DNA of 64,000 bases from Roseomonas aerilata DSM 19363 (lineage in GTDB: Bacteria; Pseudomonadota; Alphaproteobacteria; Acetobacterales; Acetobacteraceae). Below are positions 25,487 to 34,632 of the stretch, in pieces. The notes below the pieces were generated by a model that saw only the letters and a list, made by a program, of their open reading frames with translations, searched no databases and was not told the DNA's origin. Every line of letters begins with the position of its first letter. Within the stretch, counting starts at the first letter, position 1. The position numbers and the translations under genes were made by a program. The DNA lies in NCBI RefSeq assembly GCF_000711725.1, contig NZ_JONP01000008.1:1-64000 (forward strand), read 5' to 3'.

Positions 25487-27268
25487 TCAAATCTCCGCCG
25501 CCGACAGCGCCCGGTCGAGATAATAGGCTGCGCTGATCAGCGCGAGATGCGTGAAGGCCTGGGGGAAGTTTCCGAGGTGCTCGCCGGCCGGTCCCAGTTC
25601 TTCCGCGTAGAGGCCGAGGTGGTTCGCGTAGCCGAGCATCTTCTCGAAGAGGAAGCGCGCGCGCTTGAGGTCTCCGGCGCGCGCGAGGCACTCGACGTAC
25701 CAGAAGGTGCACATGTTGAAGCTGCCTTCGATCCCGTCGAGGCCGTCCACCGCCTCGTCCTCGTAGCGGCGCACGAGGCTGTCCACGACGAGGCGTTCGC
25801 CGACGGCGCGCAGGGTGGAGATCCAGCGCGGGTCGGTCGGGCTGATGAAGCGGACCAGCGGCATCAGCAGGCAGGAGGCGTCGAGCGACGTGCCGCCCCG
25901 GCTCTGCATGAAAGCCCCCTGATCGGCGTTCCAGAAGTTCTCGTGGATGTCGGCGTGGATGGCGTCGCGCGCCTCGGCCCAGCGGAGCAGCGGCGCGGGG
26001 AGGGATCGCTTGCGCGCGAGGCGCAGCGCTCGGTCCAGCGCCACCCAGCACATCAGGCGGGAGTGCAGGAAGTGCTGCCGCCCGCCGCGCACCTCCCAGA
26101 TGCCCTCGTCCGGCTGCTCCCAGTTCTCCGCCACCCAGTCCATGGAACGGGTGATGCCCTTCCAGGCGTCGTGCGAGATCTGCTCGCCGTATTTGTCGGA
26201 GAGGTAGGCGGCGTCCATCAGCTCGCCGTAGATATCGAGCTGGAGCTGGCCGGCGGCGCCGTTGCCGATGCGGACGGGGCGAGAATCAAGATAGCCCGAG
26301 AGGTGCGGCAGTTCCTGCTCGTCGAGCTGCCGGTGCCCGTCGAAGCCGTACATGAGGTCGAGGTGCCCATCGTGGCCGGAGCTCGCGCTGCGGATGCCGA
26401 GCCAGCGCATGAAGGCGTTCGCCTCCGCGACATGGCCCAGGCGCAGGAAGGCATAGACGGTGAAAGCCGCGTCGCGGATCCAGGTGTAGCGATAGTCCCA
26501 GTTCCTGACGCCTCCGATCGTCTCGGGCAGGCCGAAGGTGGGGGCCGCGATGATCGAGCCGTGCTCGCCCGAGGTCATCAGCTTCAGCACGAGGGCGGAG
26601 CGGTTCACCATATCCCGCCATCGCCCGCGATAGGTGGAGCGCGCGGTCCAGCCGCGCCAGTAGTCCGCGGTGGCCTTGAAGCACTCGGCCACCTCGCGCG
26701 GGTAGGCCGGGCGCGCGTTGCCGAGCGCCGCATCCTCCAGCACGAAGGCCGCCGATTCGCCGGCCTGCAGCTGGAAGGCGGCAGTACCGTCCGCGCCTTC
26801 CGCGAGAAGCGGCACCGTAGCGCGCAGCCGCAGCGCGGCCCCGTCCGGTCCCTCGAAAACGAGGCTTCCCCCCTCCTCGCGCAGGGTGGGCACCGCGCGG
26901 GCGTAGTCAAAGCGCGGGGCGCAGCGCAGGCGGAAGCCGATGGACTGGCGCACGGCCTTGGCGCGGCGCACCAGGCGCTGCGTGCCGCCGACCGCCATGT
27001 AGTCGGAGATCTCGGCCACGCCGTCATGCGAGAGGAAGCGCGTCAGCAGCACGTTGGTGTCGGGAAGGTAGAGCTGGCGGTGGCGCACGCCTTCGAGCAC
27101 CGGCGCCAGCTCGAAGCGTCCGCCCTTCTCGTCGTCGAGGAGGGAGACGAAGACGCTCGGGCTGTCGAAATGGGGCCAGCAGAGGAAGTCCACCGTGCCG
27201 TCGAAGCCGACCAGGGCCGCCGTGCGGAGATCGCCGACGATGCCGTGGTTCTCGATCGGCTCCCCCAT
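25487..27268 (-). CDS. Glycoside hydrolase family 15 protein (glucoamylase/trehalase-like)
   Basis: 593 residues. The N-terminal beta-sandwich domain starts with IENHGIVGDLRTAALVGFDG and DFLCWPHFDSPSVF, as in bacterial GH15 proteins; the C-terminal (alpha/alpha)6 barrel contains RNWDYRYTWIRDA, QPDEGIWEVRGG (general acid) and IEGSFNMCTFWYVE (general base). There is no signal peptide, so it is cytoplasmic. Family members hydrolyse trehalose or alpha-glucans. The start shares one base with the stop of the upstream SDR gene (TGATG), so the two form a coupled operon. Confidence 0.9.
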   Translation of the reverse strand: MGEPIENHGIVGDLRTAALVGFDGTVDFLCWPHFDSPSVFVSLLDDEKGGRFELAPVLEGVRHRQLYLPDTNVLLTRFLSHDGVAEISDYMAVGGTQRLVRRAKAVRQSIGFRLRCAPRFDYARAVPTLREEGGSLVFEGPDGAALRLRATVPLLAEGADGTAAFQLQAGESAAFVLEDAALGNARPAYPREVAECFKATADYWRGWTARSTYRGRWRDMVNRSALVLKLMTSGEHGSIIAAPTFGLPETIGGVRNWDYRYTWIRDAAFTVYAFLRLGHVAEANAFMRWLGIRSASSGHDGHLDLMYGFDGHRQLDEQELPHLSGYLDSRPVRIGNGAAGQLQLDIYGELMDAAYLSDKYGEQISHDAWKGITRSMDWVAENWEQPDEGIWEVRGGRQHFLHSRLMCWVALDRALRLARKRSLPAPLLRWAEARDAIHADIHENFWNADQGAFMQSRGGTSLDASCLLMPLVRFISPTDPRWISTLRAVGERLVVDSLVRRYEDEAVDGLDGIEGSFNMCTFWYVECLARAGDLKRARFLFEKMLGYANHLGLYAEELGPAGEHLGNFPQAFTHLALISAAYYLDRALSAAEI

Positions 27269-28095
27269 CAGCCGTTGCCGACGAAGCCGGGATAGAGCGA
27301 CATCCCGCCATCGACGAAAAGGGTGACGCCGGTGACGTAGTCCGCCTCGTCCGAGGCCAGCCAGGTGGCCGCGCGGGCCACGTCCTCGGGCTCGCCGATG
27401 CGGCCATAGGGGATGAGGTGCAGCAGCTTCTCCAGCGCCTCGGGCGTGCCCCAGGCCTCCTTGTTGATGGGCGTGCGGATGGCGCCGGGCGCGATCGCGT
27501 TCACCCGCACGCGCTCGGGCGCCATCTCCTGGGCGAGGGTCTGCATCATCATCCGCACGCCGCCCTTGGCCGCCGCGTAGTTCACGTGCCCGGCCCAGGG
27601 GATCAGCTCGTGCACCGAACTCATGCAGACAATGGAGCCGCGCGCCCCGCCCTGCCGCTCGGGCCCCGCCCGGAAGGCGCGGATCGCCTCCCGGCAGCAG
27701 AGGAACTGGCCGGTGAGGTTGAGCGAGATAACGGCGTTCCAGTCGGCCAGGGTCATCTCCCCCACCGGCGCGTCCTTCTGGATGCCGGAATTAGCCACCA
27801 GCACGTCGAGGCCCCCGAACTCGGCGACGGTGCGGTCCACCAGCCCCGCCACGTCATCCTCCTTGGAGACGTCGGCCTTGAGGGCAACCGCCTTCCCGCC
27901 GGCCGCGCGGATCTCCTCCGCCAGCCCCTCCGCTGCCTCCCCGTGGGAGTGGTAGTTCACCGCCACGGCCGCCCCCGCGGCGGCCAGTCCCCGCGCCACC
28001 GCGAAGCCGATCCCGGAGGAGGCCCCGGTCACCAGCGCCCGGCGCCCGGCCAGGAGGGGACGCGCCGCTTGGGTCTCGGATGCGCCAGACGTCAT
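27268..28095 (-). CDS. SDR-family oxidoreductase (glucose 1-dehydrogenase-like)
   Basis: 275 residues from ATG 28095, the first Met before the Rossmann fold; the frame extends further upstream without family similarity. Motifs: TGASSGIGFA (23-32), ANSGIQ, catalytic Ser160, Tyr173 and Lys177 in NYAAAKGG, and VTLFVDGGMSLYP at the end. The sequence type is the classical SDR group often named glucose 1-dehydrogenase. Coupling to GH15 suggests it may oxidise the glucose that enzyme releases, but that is inference. Confidence 0.85.
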   Translation of the reverse strand: MTSGASETQAARPLLAGRRALVTGASSGIGFAVARGLAAAGAAVAVNYHSHGEAAEGLAEEIRAAGGKAVALKADVSKEDDVAGLVDRTVAEFGGLDVLVANSGIQKDAPVGEMTLADWNAVISLNLTGQFLCCREAIRAFRAGPERQGGARGSIVCMSSVHELIPWAGHVNYAAAKGGVRMMMQTLAQEMAPERVRVNAIAPGAIRTPINKEAWGTPEALEKLLHLIPYGRIGEPEDVARAATWLASDEADYVTGVTLFVDGGMSLYPGFVGNG

Positions 28096-28471
28096 GGATG
28101 GGTCCTCGTCTCGCCGGATCGGCAGAGCGCGGAACGTGTCATCTCCCGCGGAGTTGGTTGTCGCAATGCAACCCGATGTTCCCACGGCGACGATTTGGTG
28201 GCTTGAACAAGTGCCGAACGGGTTCTCTTGGAAAAGCCGCCGAATCATGGGCCTCACCCGAGTCGCGCGAACGAATCGCTGACGTGTGTTCTCAAGTGAT
28301 AAGCCACTACCTGTAGTGGTCATCTCGTCTGTCAGCCACAAGCAGGTTCTCTCTCCGTGCCAGATCGACCCCCTGCGGCGCTCCGAGTCGCTCGACCCTC
28401 CCGGCGATGTCGGACCTGCCCCGCGCAACGGCGCGCTGGCATCGGGCGGCCGCCCGCGCTATCCGCCCGCC
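28096..28471. promoter_or_regulatory. Divergent region between SDR gene and purH, with palindrome
   Basis: 376 nt without a convincing gene. It must hold promoters for the SDR-GH15 operon and purH. A 7-bp inverted repeat with a 2-nt centre (28304-28310 CCACTAC with 28313-28319 GTAGTGG) stands out in a less GC-rich part and looks like an operator for a dimeric regulator. No known regulator site is recognised. Confidence 0.4.
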
Positions 28472-30046
28472 ATGTCCACCCTCCCGATCCGCCGCGCCCT
28501 CCTCTCGGTCTCCGACAAGACCGGGCTCGTGGAATTCGCGCGCAGCCTGGCCGCGGGGGGAACGGAAATCCTCTCCACCGGCGGCACCGCCAAGGCCCTG
28601 CGCGAGGCGGGCCTTCCCGTGGTCGAGCTCTCCGACCACACGGGCTTCCCGGAGATCCTGGATGGACGGGTGAAGACCCTCGTCCCCGGCGTCCATGGCG
28701 GCCTGCTCTTCCGCCGCGACCTGCCCGAGCACGTGGCGCAGGTCGAGAAGCACGGCATCGCCCCGATCGACCTTGTTTGCGTGAACCTCTACCCCTTCGA
28801 AGCCACGGTGGCGCGCGGCGCCTCCTACGAGGACTGCGTCGAGAACATCGACATCGGCGGCCCCGCCATGATCCGCAGCGCCGCCAAGAACCACGCCCAC
28901 GTGGCCGTGCTGACCGAGCCCGAGCAGCTGATCGAGGTGGCGAAGGAGATCGCGGAGACCGGCGGCACCTCGCTGGCCACCCGCAAGCGCCTGGCCGCCG
29001 CCGCCTATGCCCGCACCGCCGCCTATGACGGCGCCATCTCCCGCTGGTTCGCCGCCGAGCTGGAGGAGGAGTTCCCGCAGCGCCTCTCGGTGCCCGGCCT
29101 GCTGAAGCAGACGCTCCGCTACGGCGAGAACCCGCACCAGCGCGCCGCCTTCTACCTCGACGGCACCCACCGCCCGGGCATCGCGACAGCCGACCAAGTG
29201 CAGGGCAAGGAGCTGTCCTACAACAACCTCAACGACACCGACGCCGCCTTCGAGGCGGTGGCCGAGTTCGACCAGCCCGCGATCGTCATCGTCAAGCACG
29301 CCAACCCCTGCGGCGTGGCCACGGCCGAGCACCTGAACGCGGCTTGGGACGCCGCCCTGCGCTGCGACCCCGTCTCGGCCTTCGGCGGCATCGTCGCGGC
29401 CAACCGCCCGCTCGACGCCGAGGCCGCGCGGCGCATCACCTCCATCTTTACCGAGGTGGTCATCGCTCCCGACGCCGACGACGAGGCGCGCGCGGTCTTC
29501 GCGACGAAGAAGAACCTTCGCCTGCTGCTCACCCGCGGCCTGCCCGACCCCTCCGCCCCCGGCACCGTCTTCCGCAGCGTCGGCGGCGGCTTCCTCGCGC
29601 AATCCCGCGACGCCGGACGAGTGGCCATGGCGGACCTCCGCGTGGTGACGAAGCGCGAGCCCACGGCGCAGGAGATGAACGACCTCGTCTTCGCCTTCCG
29701 CGTCTGCAAGCACGTGAAGTCGAACGCCATCGTCTACGCCAAGGGCGGCGCCACCGTCGGCATCGGCGCCGGCCAGATGAGCCGGGTGGATTCCGCCCGC
29801 ATCGCCGCCTGGAAGAGCGCCGAGGCCGCCAAGGTCGCCGGCCTCGACACGCCGCTCGCTCAGGGCTCCGTCGTGGCCTCCGACGCCTTCTTCCCCTTCG
29901 CCGACGGCCTCCAGGCCGCTGCCGCGGCGGGCGCCACGGCGGTCATCCAGCCCGGCGGGTCGATGCGCGACAACGAGGTGATCGCGGCGGCGGACGAGGC
30001 GGGGCTGGCAATGGTGATGACGGGGATGCGGCACTTCCGGCACTGA
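28472..30046 (+). CDS. purH: Bifunctional AICAR formyltransferase / IMP cyclohydrolase
   Basis: 524 residues from ATG 28472, chosen because [20 protein letters not shown] is the conserved PurH start; an in-frame Met 62 codons upstream is not supported. The N-terminal MGS-like IMP cyclohydrolase domain (about 1-195, with STGGTAKAL and [10 protein letters not shown]) is followed by the AICAR transformylase domain with the catalytic [11 protein letters not shown] motif and [20 protein letters not shown]. It catalyses the last two steps of de novo purine synthesis. It stands alone, with a composite palindromic element directly downstream. Confidence 0.97.
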   Translation: MSTLPIRRALLSVSDKTGLVEFARSLAAGGTEILSTGGTAKALREAGLPVVELSDHTGFPEILDGRVKTLVPGVHGGLLFRRDLPEHVAQVEKHGIAPIDLVCVNLYPFEATVARGASYEDCVENIDIGGPAMIRSAAKNHAHVAVLTEPEQLIEVAKEIAETGGTSLATRKRLAAAAYARTAAYDGAISRWFAAELEEEFPQRLSVPGLLKQTLRYGENPHQRAAFYLDGTHRPGIATADQVQGKELSYNNLNDTDAAFEAVAEFDQPAIVIVKHANPCGVATAEHLNAAWDAALRCDPVSAFGGIVAANRPLDAEAARRITSIFTEVVIAPDADDEARAVFATKKNLRLLLTRGLPDPSAPGTVFRSVGGGFLAQSRDAGRVAMADLRVVTKREPTAQEMNDLVFAFRVCKHVKSNAIVYAKGGATVGIGAGQMSRVDSARIAAWKSAEAAKVAGLDTPLAQGSVVASDAFFPFADGLQAAAAAGATAVIQPGGSMRDNEVIAAADEAGLAMVMTGMRHFRH

Positions 30047-30058
30047 GAGGCCGGCGCG

Positions 30059-30283
30059 GGTGACTCTGGGGAGAGGAGGAAGGAATTCTTCCTCTCCCCA
30101 GGCCCCTCACCATCATCTTCTTTTTCAAGTTTGAAGAACTTCCGCGGCCGGTGCGCCTCGGGTCGTGGACCCGAGGCGACTGCCTGTTCAGAAAGGCTTC
30201 GCGACAGCCCAATGCAGGTCCAGGAGCCTCAGGCTCCTGGCGGGAGAGGTCCGGAGAGGGCAGAGCCCTCTTCGGAGGCCACC
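30059..30283 (-). repeat. Composite palindrome element, copy 3 (reversed)
   Basis: Bounded by GGTGAC (30059) and GCCACC (to 30283). Order on the plus strand is P4 30068-30099, P3 30154-30178, P2 30220-30240 (CCAGGAGCC arms), P1 30255-30271. It starts 12 nt after the purH stop and ends 1 nt before the hldE stop codon, filling the whole convergent gap. Confidence 0.87.
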
Positions 30284-30284
30284 C

Positions 30285-31745
30285 TCACCCGGCCATGGCC
30301 CGGCTGCGCGCGATGATACTCGTCGTGGACCGCCCCGGTACGAGGTCGATCAGCGCCACGCGTCCGCCGCGCGCGCGCACGACCTCGCCACCCACCACTT
30401 GGTCCTCCGTGTAGTCGGCGCCCTTGAACAGCACGTCCGGCCCCAACCGGGTGATGAGGTCGAGCGGCGTGTCCTCCGCGAAGGAGAGCACGAGGTCCAC
30501 CGATTGCAGCGCGGCGATCACGGCCTGTCGGTCCTCCAGCGCGTTCACCGGCCGCCCGGGGCCCTTCAGGCGGGCCACGCTCTCGTCCGTGTTCAGCGCC
30601 ACCACCAGCCGGTCGCATTTCGCGCGGGCGGCCTGGAGCATGGTCACGTGGCCGCGGTGGAGGATGTCGAAGCAGCCATTGGTAAAGCCCACTTCCAGCC
30701 CGCGCCGCCGCCATCCCTCCACGACCGAGAGCGCCTGTCCGGCGGAGGCCACGACCTTGCCCGCGACCTCGGCGTCCTCGCCGGCATCGGCCTCCACGGC
30801 CGCGGCCAGTTCCGCGATGTCCAGCGTCGCGGTGCCGAGCTTGCCAACCACCACGCCCGCGGCCGCATTGGCGATGCGCATGGCCCGCGGCAGGGCCTGG
30901 CCCGCGGCGACCGCCAGCGCGACCACGGCGATCACCGTGTCCCCGGCGCCGGAGACGTCGAAGACCTCCCGCGCATGGGCGGGCACGGCCTGCGCGCCGC
31001 TGCCGGCCTCCACCAGCAGCATCCCCTTCTCGGAGCGCGTGACGAGGATGGCGCCCGCCTCCGCCTCCAGCATCAGGGCACGGGCGGCCTCGGCCACCTC
31101 CTCATCCGTCTCGACCGGCACGCCGATCCGCCGCGCGGCCGCGCGCAGCTCGCGCAGGTTGGGCGTGAGCACGGTGGCGCCGCGGTAGAAGGCGAAGTCG
31201 TCGCGCTTGGGGTCCACCAGCACGGGCAGGCCCAGCCGGCGCGCCTCCGCGATCGCGTGGCCAACCACCTCGGCCGAGAGAAGGCCCTTCGCGTAGTCCG
31301 AGATCACGAGCGCCCGGCAGCCGGGCAGCATCTCAGAGACGCGGGCGCGAGCCGCCGCCCCCTCGGCTGCCGAGACGCCCTCGGTCACCTCCTCGTCCAG
31401 GCGCACCACGTGCTGGTGGCCGGCGATGATGCGGGTCTTGGCGATGGTCGGGCGCGCGGCCGAGCGCACGTTCGCGTCCACCAGGCCAGGGCTCGCCGCG
31501 ATCAGGGAGGCGACCTCGCGACCCGCTCCGTCCTCACCCACCAGGCCGACCAGCACCGCCTCCCCGCCGAGGGAGACGATGTTGCGCGCCACGTTCCCCG
31601 CGCCCCCCAGCATCGCCCGGCTGTCCACCACCCGCACCACCGGCACCGGCGCCTCGGGCGAGATGCGGTCGATCCGGCCGTACTGGAACCGGTCCAGCAT
31701 CACATCGCCGAGGCACAGGATCCGCTGCCCGCGAAAGTCGATCAT
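30285..31745 (-). CDS. hldE: Bifunctional D-glycero-beta-D-manno-heptose-7-phosphate kinase / 1-phosphate adenylyltransferase
   Basis: 486 residues from ATG 31745, where the conserved sequence begins (RILCLGDVMLDRFQYG). The N-terminal PfkB-type kinase domain (about 1-320) has ISPEAPVPVV, MLGGAGNVARN and DVSGAGDTVIAV. The C-terminal cytidylyltransferase-like domain (about 345-486) has FTNGCFDILHRGHVTML and LKGPGRPVN. It makes ADP-heptose for the lipopolysaccharide inner core. No other heptose genes are nearby. Start regions are divergent from the hydrolase gene. Confidence 0.96.
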   Translation of the reverse strand: MIDFRGQRILCLGDVMLDRFQYGRIDRISPEAPVPVVRVVDSRAMLGGAGNVARNIVSLGGEAVLVGLVGEDGAGREVASLIAASPGLVDANVRSAARPTIAKTRIIAGHQHVVRLDEEVTEGVSAAEGAAARARVSEMLPGCRALVISDYAKGLLSAEVVGHAIAEARRLGLPVLVDPKRDDFAFYRGATVLTPNLRELRAAARRIGVPVETDEEVAEAARALMLEAEAGAILVTRSEKGMLLVEAGSGAQAVPAHAREVFDVSGAGDTVIAVVALAVAAGQALPRAMRIANAAAGVVVGKLGTATLDIAELAAAVEADAGEDAEVAGKVVASAGQALSVVEGWRRRGLEVGFTNGCFDILHRGHVTMLQAARAKCDRLVVALNTDESVARLKGPGRPVNALEDRQAVIAALQSVDLVLSFAEDTPLDLITRLGPDVLFKGADYTEDQVVGGEVVRARGGRVALIDLVPGRSTTSIIARSRAMAG

Positions 31746-31840
31746 CGGTCCCCCTCCAACGGCGTCCCGACCCCTTAGCGGAGATCGGCCTGGCGCGGCA
31801 GGAGGTTCCCATCCGGCGCCGTTCGGCCGAGAACGCCGCC

Positions 31841-32668
31841 ATGGATACCGGCACCGCCACCGACCGCCTCTCCCGGCTCGCCGCCACCGCCACCCGCGCC
31901 GAGACGCCCCTCGGGGCCGGGCGCATGGTCTGGCACGAGTGGGGCGCGGGCTCGCCGCTGGTCCTGCTGCACGGCGGCGCGGGCTCCTGGCGGCACTGGC
32001 TGCGCAACATCGAGCCGCTCGCCCGCCATCACCGCGTGCTCGCGCCGGACATGCCGGGGCTTGGCGAATCAAGCCTTCCGCCGCCGGAGACCGATCTCTG
32101 GGGCCTGGCAGCCCTCGTCGCCGCCGGGATCGCGGCACGGCTGGGGCCGGGCACGCCCTACGCCCTGGCCGGCTTCTCCTTCGGCGCGGTCATCGCCGGC
32201 CATGTCGCGGCCCGGGCGGGGGCGGAACTCACCTCCCTCATCCTCCTCGGTGCCGGCGCCCTCGGCCTGCCGCGCCAGCCGATCCCCCTCGTCTCGGTGC
32301 GCGAACGCGAAGGCGAGGACCGCGTGGCCGCGCACCGCGAGAACCTGGCCCGCCTGATGATCGCCGACCCCGGCCGGATCGACGCCGAAGCCCTCGCGGT
32401 GCAGGCCTGGAACAGCGACCACGCCCGCTTCCCCAGCCGCCGCGTCACCACCGCCACCAGCCTGCGCGACGCCCTGGACGCTGTGCGCACGCCCCTCTCC
32501 GTCATCTACGGGGAACACGACGCCATCACCGTGCCGCACCTCGCCGATCGCATCGCCTTCTTCCGGGCAAGGGGAACCGAGACGCGCGTCATCCCCGGCG
32601 CCGGGCACTGGGTGGCCTTCGAAGCGCCGGAGCCGGTGAACGCGGCGCTGCTCCAGGCGGCGCGGTAG
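31841..32668 (+). CDS. Alpha/beta-fold hydrolase
   Basis: 275 residues. The oxyanion segment LLHGGAGSW, the nucleophile elbow GFSFG (Ser113), Asp in YGEHDAITV and His in GAGHWVAFE form a full catalytic triad. The substrate is unknown. A strong AGGAGG stands about 37 nt upstream of the chosen ATG, too far to serve it; the only in-frame codon at normal distance would be ATC, so the ATG is kept, but the N-terminus is uncertain. The gene is convergent with udgX across a composite element. Confidence 0.82.
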   Translation: MDTGTATDRLSRLAATATRAETPLGAGRMVWHEWGAGSPLVLLHGGAGSWRHWLRNIEPLARHHRVLAPDMPGLGESSLPPPETDLWGLAALVAAGIAARLGPGTPYALAGFSFGAVIAGHVAARAGAELTSLILLGAGALGLPRQPIPLVSVREREGEDRVAAHRENLARLMIADPGRIDAEALAVQAWNSDHARFPSRRVTTATSLRDALDAVRTPLSVIYGEHDAITVPHLADRIAFFRARGTETRVIPGAGHWVAFEAPEPVNAALLQAAR

Positions 32669-32681
32669 GGCTTTCTGGAAT

Positions 32682-32941
32682 GGTGCCGCTGGCGACCCCG
32701 GGGGAGGAAGAAGGAATTCTTCCTCCCCCGGGGTCGCCAGCGTCATCTTTTTCTTCGGGTTTGGAATGCGTGACGGCCGGTGCGCCTCGGGTCAGTGACC
32801 CGAGGCGACTGCACGGGCAGCACGGGCGCCCAGGAGAACCGGCTCTCGATCATCGCTTCCGCGACAGCCAGAGGGGATCCAAGGGCCTCAGGCCCTTGGT
32901 GCGAGAGGTTCGGAGAGGGCGGCGCCCTCTCCGGGGCCACC
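32682..32941 (-). repeat. Composite palindrome element, copy 4 (reversed, enlarged P4)
   Basis: Order P4-P3-P2-P1. Here P4 is a perfect 26-bp stem with a 4-nt loop (32687-32742), the longest in the window. P3 is 32783-32807 (perfect 12-bp arms), P2 32879-32899 (CCAAGGGCC arms), P1 32914-32930. Ends are GGTGCC and GCCACC. It fills the gap between the convergent hydrolase and udgX genes. Confidence 0.87.
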
Positions 32942-32952
32942 ATTGCAAGCTC

Positions 32953-34632
32953 CTAAGACAGCCCGCGCGCCGTCGCCGCCGCCTGGCCCAGATCCTCCAC
33001 GAAGCGGTCGTATTCCCGCGCCTTGCTGGCGGGGTCGGGCAGCCGTAGCAGGTAGGAGGGGTGGACGGTCGGGTAGAAGGGCCGTCCCTCGGGGTCGCGC
33101 AACAGGGACCCGCGGAGCTTTGTCACCGGCATGGCCCGGCCGGAGACGGCGCGGAGCGCGGTGGCGCCGAGGGTGACGATCAGGCGCGGCTGCACGAAGC
33201 CGATCTCGCGCAGCAGGAAGGGGCGGTAGAAGGTGATGTCCCCGGCATCGGGGGACTGGTGCAGGCGGCGCTTGCCGGTGGGCGTGAACTTGAAGTGCTT
33301 CACGGCATTGGTGACGTAGGCTTCGGTACGCGAGACGCCCGCCTCCTCCAGCGCCTTGTTCCAGAGGCGCCCGGCGGGGCCGACGAAGGGCTGCCCCTTC
33401 AGGTCCTCCTCGTCGCCGGGCTGCTCGCCGATGAACATCAGCAGGGGGTGCTGCGGCCCCTCGCCCATCACAGGCTGGGTGGCGTTTGCGACCCAGGGCG
33501 GCAGGTCGTTGCGCGCCAACAGGTCGCGGCGAAGGGCGGCCTGCGCCTCCGGGAAATCCAGCGTTTCGGTCAACAGATCGGCGGGCATGACGGCATCAAC
33601 GCCGGTGGATGCCTCGGGCTGCGGGGCGCGGAGATGGGCCGGCAGGTGCACCGTGCGCTGGCGGCGTTCGGCGGGTGGGGTAGCGCCGCGCGCGACCATC
33701 TCGGCGACGCGCTTAGGGGCCTCGGCCATCAGCCGGGGAATGTCCTGCGCCTCCGGCAGGTTGCGCCAGTACTTCTTCGGCATCTCCGCGCGCATGGCGT
33801 CAGGTTTGAGGCGGGCCGGGTTGAAGATGGAGGCGAAATAGGCGCGCCAGAGGCCCTCGGCCGCGTCCTCGGCGGGGGCGTCGGCGCGGCGGGCGCCGGG
33901 GCCGAAGGCGACTTCCTGCCCATCCCAGTGGGCGGAGAGCTCGGGCGTCAGGATAGACCAGCGCAGCATGGCGAAGCGGCGGACGAAGAAGCCGGCCTCG
34001 GCGCGCAGGATGTGGTGCTCCGGCTCGAACCAGGCAACGAAGCGGCTGTCGGGCGCGGGGGCAATCGCAGGCGGGGCCTCCGGAAGCGGCTCCGGCTCTC
34101 CCGAATCCTCCAGCCGGCCGAGGTCGCGCAGCGCGAGCGCCACGCTGCGAGCGTTGCGGGCGGGCGCGGGATCGTTCGGCACCGCGACGGGCGGCGGGGG
34201 CGGCAGCGGGGCGGCGGGCGCGCCGTCCTCCACCCGCACCTCCCGGAAGCGGAGGAAGGCGTGCATCTTGTGGGCGTCGCGCCGGACGGCGCGGGCCATG
34301 GCATTGGCGCGGGCGACGGCCGGGTCGGCGGCGTCCTCCAGCAGCCCGCGCTCGCGCTGCAGGCGGTGAAGCAGCCCGTGCAGCAGGGCAAAGCGCGCGG
34401 GGTCACGGTGGCGGCAGACGAGGCGCGCCAGCTCCGGAAAGTCGCGGGGCACGCGGGGCTGCGGGGCATCGACGGGCGGCGCGGGCGGGGCACCGCCGCC
34501 GAAGAGCGGCACGGGGTCGCCCTCTACCAGCCAGTCCACCTCCTCGGGTGGGATGCCCGCCATGACGAGGCCGCGCGCGGCCTCGCGCCAGCCGTCGAAG
34601 TCGTCGGGGGCGGCGAGGCGGAGGCTATACAT
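32953..34632 (-). CDS. udgX: UdgX-family uracil-DNA-binding protein with N-terminal DUF4130 domain
   Basis: 559 residues from ATG 34632 (MYSLRLAAPDDFDGWR, the usual start). The N-terminal half (about 1-270) is the DUF4130/TIGR03915-type domain; the C-terminal half is a family-4-like uracil-DNA glycosylase fold with GEQPGDEED, FVGPAGRLWNKAL, VTNAVKHFKF and HPSYLLRLPD. The UdgX-specific loop reads KRRLH where the described motif is KRRIH; the His that forms the covalent bond with DNA is kept. It binds uracil in DNA irreversibly. It overlaps the upstream radical-SAM gene by 8 nt, the usual gene pair. Confidence 0.9.
   Translation of the reverse strand: MYSLRLAAPDDFDGWREAARGLVMAGIPPEEVDWLVEGDPVPLFGGGAPPAPPVDAPQPRVPRDFPELARLVCRHRDPARFALLHGLLHRLQRERGLLEDAADPAVARANAMARAVRRDAHKMHAFLRFREVRVEDGAPAAPLPPPPPVAVPNDPAPARNARSVALALRDLGRLEDSGEPEPLPEAPPAIAPAPDSRFVAWFEPEHHILRAEAGFFVRRFAMLRWSILTPELSAHWDGQEVAFGPGARRADAPAEDAAEGLWRAYFASIFNPARLKPDAMRAEMPKKYWRNLPEAQDIPRLMAEAPKRVAEMVARGATPPAERRQRTVHLPAHLRAPQPEASTGVDAVMPADLLTETLDFPEAQAALRRDLLARNDLPPWVANATQPVMGEGPQHPLLMFIGEQPGDEEDLKGQPFVGPAGRLWNKALEEAGVSRTEAYVTNAVKHFKFTPTGKRRLHQSPDAGDITFYRPFLLREIGFVQPRLIVTLGATALRAVSGRAMPVTKLRGSLLRDPEGRPFYPTVHPSYLLRLPDPASKAREYDRFVEDLGQAAATARGLS

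Noticed and set aside
28096-28471. N-terminal extension of the SDR protein or a small gene in the divergent region
   Set aside because: The upstream in-frame sequence has no ribosome site or family similarity; the SDR fold begins right after ATG 28095.
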